Of a stretch of 26,978 bases of DNA, positions 25,301 to 26,978 are shown piece by piece. Origin of the DNA: a virus. The stretch lies in IMG/VR virus record IMGVR_UViG_3300032284_002728, positions 1 to 26,978 of that record, one strand, 5' to 3'. Each line of letters begins with the position of its first letter. Position 1 is the stretch's first letter. A program made the position numbers and the translations under genes. The notes beneath the pieces were generated by a model. The model was given only the letters and a program-made list of their open reading frames with translations, did no database searches and was not told the DNA's origin.

Positions 25301-25386
25301 GGACTTTCCTGTAAGATAAATCCTGGAAGTTGACTTTCAATTATATCTTGAATCTTAATTCTAGTATCAAAACCAGTCTGTATCAT
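13381..25386 (-). CDS. Giant baseplate protein (4001 aa) at the gp7 position, with YHYH-like domain
   Basis: A continuous 4001-residue reading frame, about four times T4 gp7 (1032 residues), in the place of gene 7 between gp6 and gp8. The first 260 residues look like the conserved head domain of the marine T4-like protein at this locus: MIQTGFDTRIKIQDIIESQL, SGPVDLADNLDQYLKLDNLT, LFLKEFYKKIKYTFTPGLEN and FYQSKGTKESFRILFNILYG. Near residues 1248-1267 HSPIIGWAYDGNPIYGPFGY matches the YHYH domain motif. The rest is rich in Gly, Ser, Thr, Asn and Ile and built from recurring modules: at least five HNLNTGD-type units, more than a dozen GGxGY-type units, SSGT units and DNEI-type units. A VLLIFINGVIQSP...FTFSEPP segment lies near 3550-3610. 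The C-terminus ends in RRGYGLRSTGAVKNK followed by PYT. A wedge-initiator role like gp7 is inferred from position; direct homology to T4 gp7 is not evident. The start has GAGGA 9 bases upstream. Confidence 0.88.
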   Translation of the reverse strand: MIQTGFDTRIKIQDIIESQLPGFILQESPLTSDFLKQYYVSQEFQSGPVDLADNLDQYLKLDNLTPEVVVGNTNLVSDISSTSGIITVTSTKGYPQKYGLVKIDNEIITYTGISANTFTGCVRGFSGITSYHSPSNPEELVFSTSNQESHSSGALVYNLSSLFLKEFYKKIKYTFTPGLENTEFVNNLNIGNFIKSAKSFYQSKGTKESFRILFNILYGVTPTVVNLSDLLLRPSSAEYSRREEVIAELISGDASKLVGQTITKSTDPNTYASVSQAEILTINGKVYYKLSLFVGYNDTSAVVGTFTIPGKTKVIENTLSGSSIISVDSTIGFSETGTLISGTNRITYSSKSINQFYGCSGIINTINAADDIRSDETIFGYENGDIKKRVDLRITGVLSDFVQLSDVYNVNEGDKISVNNLGEIITNPSSNKTYEQIFANSWVYNTSSRYQVSAINGSTFTLLSPIDKSSLKVGDNIEILKRGTQIVVSSSTNIPYVNSIDLTNNQITVSNNDAFVPNINLQYDIRRKLNKASSTGIAITGGNNALISDIQNLFIDDSNSNDVYVASNGLPSYTIAKNLIQYSIPNASGSPIDSANGSGNLQGYDPISQQYSIIAFTNNVPFVNGDKIYYQPSSSPIPGLTQQSYYVEVLSSQNKIRLYNSRSFIGSGSNYVGFSTLYPGTGSHNFILNGTSNNYISSQKLLKKFNLSQNIQNGTGQLTPTGSIGMLINGVEIENYKSNDKIYYGPLDSVQILNGGNNYDVINPPVINVNNSSGTTALIQPVISGSVQKVLVDPQTFDLNTVVSIGMTGGNGTGAVFSPIIIKRRREILFDARQLSIYYGGIDINNETISFLTNHNLNTGDSVIYDSNGNLPIGIGTFSGSNVNQNSYLVQNATYYVSVINNVTIQLYNSQSNAISGINTIGFTTSNTSGYHKFKSGVLQNAISEIKVINGGSGYTNRQLIVKTVGISTINNTVYFKNHGFNEKDLIVYNYQTTPITGLTTTNQYYVSRVDDNYFKLCDAGIGGTNINNYTRSNFVKFSGIGSGYQYFSYPPISLLVTSATVGVGSTSIKYAVGVITATPIVRGSIIDAYLYEPGTDYGSKVINLHAKPNISILTGSGAKLSPVVINGQVTSVNILYGGTNYYSVPDIIINGSGTGAVIRPVISNGQIVKAIVVNSGLGYTTTNISAQVISPGSNALFTSNVRSLTVNNNFKYGDEILKNTPNNLEYCVSGYFDQLRQSFNDGDQTKHSPIIGWAYDGNPIYGPFGYSDSQNTSSSIKILTGGYQLNYSSVYNRPSGFNAGFFADDYTFTNSGDLDQNNGRFTKTPDFPNGVYAYFAGVTTSSSLSSLLVSSFPYFIGNTYKSNFITDNLLIDQSFNFKNSKLIRNTFPYKLNDLYASNDFIIESSDKVIQQSIVNSVSKGSVNGFNVVSGGTNYKVGDQLQFDNTGTNGGGLSAVVSSVNGVGITSIFTNIQTYNNSLALWQDGNTIKVIVTPYHNLSDADNVVVSGFSTNLGKINGLYNIGVTSYYASTAKYIPSTNVGIVTDIYLSQIPQNISIGSSILIGNEILSVLNIFKDQNVIRANRSISGYAYSTSSVVQFIPDSFTIQYNSSFFDSKRNDIVFFNPLETVGYGVSAGVSTSTTFAFSGVTTYSRSIPSQSIYLENHPFSNNQQVILSIPDTTYSPLSISTSFGSTPFNLPIIGISTVVYVTNKSGNTIGIKTNLNSSEVYFAGIGSTTNSYLYSIRSLYNQVTSNVQKIKTTVSTAATNNLSNGDVIDLTVKPNLSVGIGTSSSVYVKYDPISQKILINPIGFSSTGINTSNNNIFLANHNLNTGDKVLYSANDLIASGLSTGSYFVYKIDSNTIQLCQTYYDSQLVPPTIVSIASSGGSNHSIGPINPQISSVKNNNLVFNLSDKSLSGYKLRIYYDNNFTNEFVSVGNTNTFNISGVGTVGVSTNASLTLKYTSGIPNSLFYTLEKSGFISTSDTDVKNRSKILFTDSVYNGTFNISGIGSTSFNISLVNTPENLSYTASQCNTLSYSTNSPTAYGAINKVRIISGGLNYKKLPLFIGVGSSQGTGAFITPKSKTIGNVKNISIINEGFEYASDNTLKPTAYISPSITLKNSNTISNIVINYGGNYYIYPPNLIIVDGTTGKQVNTGILKANLSSSSINSVDIIQNPKGLGPSNRIVSINNTNGLSVNTVYSSSSGVVTCLLTTPILGFSTYSPPIFSIGDQIFVEGIQKYGNSGTGFNSADYNYTFFTVTNATSNASIPFQIEYNISGLTTNPGIAKTSQESLPNIIKYQNYPQFTINQTSSSFNLGEKLLVSTNGVFNEVDLSIAYYGNNTIKVFGSYNLSSGVIIQGKSSGTIATIDQIQKNYGRFNVNYSTPKNYGWANDVGKLDQDNQSTSDNDYYQDLAYTVKSPIQFKDLITPVNNLLHTTGLKNFADVGITSSSSHLVVGINSTIVRYDIIDENRVDTINNFDTVVDYNSTNGSSNFIKFNNKQLTSYIDCITNRVLNIDDISSQFSSLGLSASDQNKILQILSTQTYNRFIVQAVDTTKSQFQLTELIVLNDNLNSNLFKLEKGTLYNQPQIIGDVSIYTDPLNNSYLEFNPTDPYNYDYDIKILQNNFSTTFSGIGSTSIGFINLSSTNNIINSGITTSLVSVSAASTTSIYSNIQIIDSLTNSMNFVEIYLNTDGNDTYLSEYYFDSNSLSSQSYVPIGSFSGSLSSGVLSLNYTNTDSNTVIVKTKNVGFGSTSVGIGTYRFKLSGQISGTEKTAMYQSNYSTVSAASSIVSVNRFDISGLKSLIEVSVGSTSVLHQVMLLHDNSNIYTLQYPYLSIGSTTGIGTFGGEYDSSGLNLGLKFYPDKSITGNIKVLAYTECLYSDIDTANIPPSLQYGSEIESVNIAQYSGVNGSRINRLDFNLNYNGTPIFQKTFNPSDPTILNPTTGVFSIQDHFFSTGEKLNYIPSSTYSGIGYTAVGIGSTLNSSGILTSFLTPDVYAIKLTNNTFQLATRPDYAAAGIYVTFTSYGLGNAHLLQMNKTLERSIITIDNVIQYPISFTPINYTLYNNGGTVGSSSTIFALSGISSIKPNDLLYVDNEYMKIINVGLGTTSSGPITNSGNVSLVNVLRGAVGSSATSHLDSTCGRIYRGSFNISSGKIHFTDAPIGDLLFGNDSSNLPPVKSRFDGRVYLRKDYSTNQLFDDISSNFTGIGQTYSLTVQGINTTGLGTGGNGVLFINDIYQTPTTANNTGNNFSITQNTNTGITSVIFSGITSDNGSIVQSNYDVNLNQLPRGGVIVSLGSSQGLGYAPLVGANIGIITDAVGRIIGIASTSIFGSGYYGNVAIGISDPIHQVIPGALPAFISASVGAGGSLALTIVTQGDNYYKPTLQIPSPSYTNLPVIGVSRLGVGNTTTTGSGLLLNVNVAPSSTTGIGSTLFEISTFQITRPGYNFQKGDIITPIGLVTAVGLSSPIIPLQLTVTDTFNDSFAAWNFGDLDYIDSVVNLQDGVRTRFPLYYNGSLLSFETDRNNLDSSAIDLNSVLLIFINGVIQSPGNSYQFYGGSSFTFSEPPLPQDNISIYFYRGTRNVDSVQITVYETIKPGDFVQISSNNNLIGITTSQNTRKVFDVSAADKIQTNIYSDVGIDVQNPKPLNWTKQKVDAQINGQIFYKSRDSIESLIYPTAKIIKDFSTSDNQLFVDDANFFKYEQNLTGITISSVNGLIVSGKSDPVSAAVTAIVGSSGTITSLNINSPGSGYIGTTVTVKISRPPFVGVGIGTTATATVTVSNGALTTPITITNPGFGYSVLNPPQAIVALPNSSTENISGISLIQGFSGIITGIGTTTGTSGNPLALKFYLNSNQFPAGLSTGYPIYIYNTTVGNGVTSIDSSNNAIVGIGTSCLNNIYYIHSLNYTGTASTNAYIICNVNSNTSIVGISTVGNIGIGSFSWGRLSGFTRSSSPVSIAVSGSTIDVGLTTFPTIQRRGYGLRSTGAVKNKPYT
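13960..14140 (-). repeat. Tandem GGxGY-type repeats near the C-terminus of the 4001-aa protein
   Basis: Two consecutive units with cores SPGSGYIGTTVTVKI (near residue 3751) and NPGFGYSVLNPPQAIV (near residue 3800), about 49 residues apart. They match the units in gp14 and gp8 in the order strand, GxGY turn, strand, Gly/Ala-rich strand. Confidence 0.65.
16280..16535 (-). repeat. HNLNTGD-type module, copy 5
   Basis: Residues about 2950-3038 of the 4001-aa protein. The unit opens with FSIQDHFFSTGEKLNY, contains DVYAIKLTNNTFQLATR, and closes at a conserved His (GNAH). It is the longest copy because of an inserted Gly/Ser-rich loop. Confidence 0.6.
18960..19235 (-). repeat. Three GGxGY-type units in the 4001-aa protein
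   Basis: Cores SGGLNYKKLP, NEGFEYASD and YGGNYYIYPP occur about every 40 residues (near 2053, 2095 and 2131). They share the pattern with the gp14 array but are more diverged. Confidence 0.6.
19705..19920 (-). repeat. HNLNTGD-type module, copy 4
   Basis: Residues about 1822-1893 of the 4001-aa protein: FLANHNLNTGDKVLYS, then SYFVYKIDSNTIQLCQT and a closing His (SNH). Confidence 0.65.
21605..21646 (-). other. YHYH-domain-like motif within the 4001-aa protein
   Basis: The encoded segment HSPIIGWAYDGNPIYGPFGY (from about residue 1248) matches the core of the YHYH domain, a family of unknown function found in bacterial and marine phage structural proteins. It is flanked on the N-terminal side by GGxGY repeats. 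Its role here is unknown. Confidence 0.65.
21845..22115 (-). repeat. Three GGxGY-type units upstream of the YHYH motif
   Basis: Cores EPGTDYGSK, YGGTNYYSVP and NSGLGYTTT occur near residues 1091, 1135 and 1175, spaced 40-44 residues. The middle unit is the clearest: VNILYGGTNYYSVPDIIING followed by a GTGAV strand. Confidence 0.65.
22240..22465 (-). repeat. HNLNTGD-type module, copy 3
   Basis: Residues about 974-1047: VYFKNHGFNEKDLIVYNY, then QYYVSRVDDNYFKLCDA. This copy lacks the closing His, where it has YQYF. Confidence 0.6.
22585..22845 (-). repeat. HNLNTGD-type module, copy 2
   Basis: Residues about 847-933: FLTNHNLNTGDSVIYD, then TYYVSVINNVTIQLYNS and closing SGYHKFKS. With copy 4 it shares the exact string NHNLNTGD. 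Confidence 0.68.
23335..23550 (-). repeat. HNLNTGD-type module, copy 1
   Basis: Residues about 612-683: AFTNNVPFVNGDKIYYQ, then SYYVEVLSSQNKIRLYNS and closing GSHNF. The opening His is replaced here, but the NGD, YYV, KIRLYNS and closing His positions agree with the other copies. Confidence 0.6.
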
Positions 25387-25400
25387 ATTAAACTATCCTC
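25387..25400 (-). promoter_or_regulatory. Ribosome binding site for the 4001-aa gene
   Basis: GAGGA (minus strand 25400-25396) lies 9 bases before the ATG at 25386-25384 and overlaps the last codons of gp6. Only one base separates the gp6 stop from this start, so the two genes are probably translationally coupled, and the site fixes the start. Confidence 0.7.
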
Positions 25401-26977
25401 GTTAATTGACCATCTTCGGCATCTGAATAACTAGAAGTACTAGTAAATGTTGTTCCAGATATATTCTGGCCAGATGCAATTACATCGTTAACCATATTTA
25501 TTGAACTTTTTGAAACATCAAAATAGATGTATAAATTATTTAATGCCACAATATCATTTGATTGTGGATATGCTTGTATTTCAATAATATTATCTGCTAA
25601 GATAGTAGAAGAAATATCAATCGCATGTATTGAAATTGTTCCAGTAGTATAATTTATAGTTCCAGCAGCCTGAACTACAATAATATAAGGTAATGCAGTA
25701 GGGTCTGTTCCAGCATTTGGATTTGGTTTTACGATCGCAAGAGTTCCCATTCCACTTCCATCAAGATTCCCTGAACTGTTTTTAATGGGAATATCTGTAA
25801 AATATACAACATCTGTAGATGTTGGTAAAACAAATCCTGTAGATTTTATATTATAACCTTCTGGATTAATATGAAATGTATTTCCATAGCACAGTTCATA
25901 TTGAACTAATTGATTTGTACGTACATTCAAATCTCTTCGCATTCTTACCCGAGTAATATTTGAAGTAATTGAGACATCAGTATTATCAATAATTTGAAGT
26001 ATTTTACTATATTTAAATCTCCCACCAAATTTATTCAAATCAATTGACTTTGCATATGTATTCAGCGAAGAGACGACTGAATTTTTCAAATCATTAACAG
26101 AACTTACTTGAGAACTATTATAGTAAACGTAAGAAGAAATTTCAACATTTAATAGTTGAAGATCTACAATCTGTTGTTTAATTCCTGATAAACTATATTG
26201 CTTTAATTTACTTAATATTTGAGACTTATCAAAATCAGATACATAAACTCCATTAGTTGGTTTAATACTAATTTGAACAACTCCATATTGTGGTGGATTT
26301 AATTCTTCTCCACCTACAATTGATACTGATTCTGTATTTGGATATATTGAAGGAATAATAGATTCATAATCACGAGCAGTTACTGCTCTATACTGAGAAG
26401 AATAAAGTTTTGGTGAAAAGTATTTGATCGAATCTATAGATTCAATATTTGCACCATTTGCAGATGAAGAATTCGTCGTTATCTTAACTGATCCAACAGG
26501 AATTACAACACCATTTAAATTATCGACCAAGCTTCCTGAATATGTAAAATTGGTAGATCCATTACCATCAAGTCCATTTGATATGATATATGCTGCAGTA
26601 ATAATTGCACCATTATCAAGGTTTTTTCCAAATATTCCGTCACCAAAAAGTAATTGATATTGCTCATCTTGAACTTCTTGAATCAAGTAAATTTCTGATT
26701 GGGAATTTACTTTAAGAATATTATCAACTAAAGAATATTCAAGTCCTAATCCACTATCTGCGGTCCCTTTCACATAAACAACAAGAGTTGAGGTATCAAT
26801 ATTCTGATTAGCAAGAATAAATTTTTGATCTAAAGATCCATCATATGTAAATTGCTGAGTTAAATATGTTCCCTCATATACTGTAATATTGTTAAAATTT
26901 GCAACTCCAGATACAATTGGAACAGTAATACTTTCAGTAATTGAAAATACATAAGATCCACCACTAGCAGTTCCGAC
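25388..26977 (-). CDS. 6: Baseplate wedge protein gp6 (N-terminus outside the window)
   Basis: The frame is open from the window edge to the TAA at 25390-25388, showing 529 residues; T4 gp6 has 660, so roughly 100 or more N-terminal residues are missing. A GTG codon at 26773-26771 could be mistaken for a start, but the frame continues upstream with family-like sequence (VYEGTYLTQQFTYD, QKFILANQNIDTSTLVVYVK). Downstream come IYLIQEVQDEQYQLLFGDGI, FGKNLDNGAIITAAYI, and KYFSPKLYSSQYRAVTARDY followed by ESIIPSIYPN. The LFGDGxFGK and AVTARDYE motifs are hallmarks of gp6 and the related gpJ-like baseplate wedge fold. In T4, gp6 dimers link neighbouring wedges into a ring around the hub. The last residues (QLTRIV) are followed after one base by the 4001-aa gene. 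Confidence 0.93.
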   Translation of the reverse strand, partial: VGTASGGSYVFSITESITVPIVSGVANFNNITVYEGTYLTQQFTYDGSLDQKFILANQNIDTSTLVVYVKGTADSGLGLEYSLVDNILKVNSQSEIYLIQEVQDEQYQLLFGDGIFGKNLDNGAIITAAYIISNGLDGNGSTNFTYSGSLVDNLNGVVIPVGSVKITTNSSSANGANIESIDSIKYFSPKLYSSQYRAVTARDYESIIPSIYPNTESVSIVGGEELNPPQYGVVQISIKPTNGVYVSDFDKSQILSKLKQYSLSGIKQQIVDLQLLNVEISSYVYYNSSQVSSVNDLKNSVVSSLNTYAKSIDLNKFGGRFKYSKILQIIDNTDVSITSNITRVRMRRDLNVRTNQLVQYELCYGNTFHINPEGYNIKSTGFVLPTSTDVVYFTDIPIKNSSGNLDGSGMGTLAIVKPNPNAGTDPTALPYIIVVQAAGTINYTTGTISIHAIDISSTILADNIIEIQAYPQSNDIVALNNLYIYFDVSKSSINMVNDVIASGQNISGTTFTSTSSYSDAEDGQLTRIV

Positions 26978-26978
26978 A

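Noticed and set aside
13381-25386. A reverse transcriptase-linked or diversity-generating hypervariable cassette, suggested by the long repetitive gene
   Set aside because: No reverse transcriptase, no template-repeat pair and no C-type-lectin-like target domain are visible; the repetition is at the protein level and spread along the gene.
26771-26773. GTG as the start of gp6
   Set aside because: The frame is open to the window edge with typical gp6 sequence upstream, so the true start lies outside the window.

Overview
The window is a stretch of the late structural module of a T4-like (myovirus-type) bacteriophage. Every supportable gene lies on the minus strand, so transcription runs from high to low coordinates. 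The DNA is strongly A+T-rich, and the proteins resemble those of marine T4-like phages of cyanobacteria and SAR11-type hosts more than T4 itself. This shows in the giant G/S/T/N-rich baseplate proteins, the DUF4815 protein, the YHYH motif and two small proteins of the kind found in cyanophages. The host cannot be fixed from the sequence. A 56-residue protein that loosely resembles NblA is a weak hint of a cyanobacterial host.

Layout in transcription order: gp6 baseplate wedge (5' end outside the window, to 25388); a 4001-residue protein at the gp7 position (25386-13381); gp8 baseplate wedge (13353-11803); a 2392-residue DUF4815 protein where T4 has genes 9-12 (11799-4621); two small proteins (4624-4418 and about 4428-4258); two small probable virion proteins of 113 and 136 residues (4224-3883 and 3883-3473) where T4 has wac (fibritin); then the neck and tail-completion genes gp13 (3473-2613), gp14 (2606-1227) and gp15 (1227-430); and the start of the small terminase subunit gp16 (421 to the window edge). 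The order 6-7-8-(9-12 region)-(wac region)-13-14-15-16 is that of T4.

The genes are packed almost without spacers: TAATG and ATGA overlaps, or gaps of 1-9 bases. The only two larger gaps (27 and 33 bases) each hold a perfect TATAAATA, the T4-type late promoter core, directly behind the preceding stop codon. This suggests two internal late units, gp8/DUF4815/two small genes and 113-aa/136-aa/gp13-gp16, besides read-through from gp6.

The most striking feature is a set of recurring protein modules spread over neighbouring virion genes. They are GGxGY-type repeats (gp14, gp8, DUF4815 protein, 4001-aa protein), SSGA-type repeats (the same proteins), HNLNTGD-type repeats (at least five in the 4001-aa protein) and DNEI...RG modules (4001-aa and DUF4815 proteins). 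These modules account for much of why these proteins exceed their T4 counterparts. No RNA genes, mobile elements, CRISPR arrays or clear intrinsic terminators were seen, and no intergenic stretch exceeds 33 bases.
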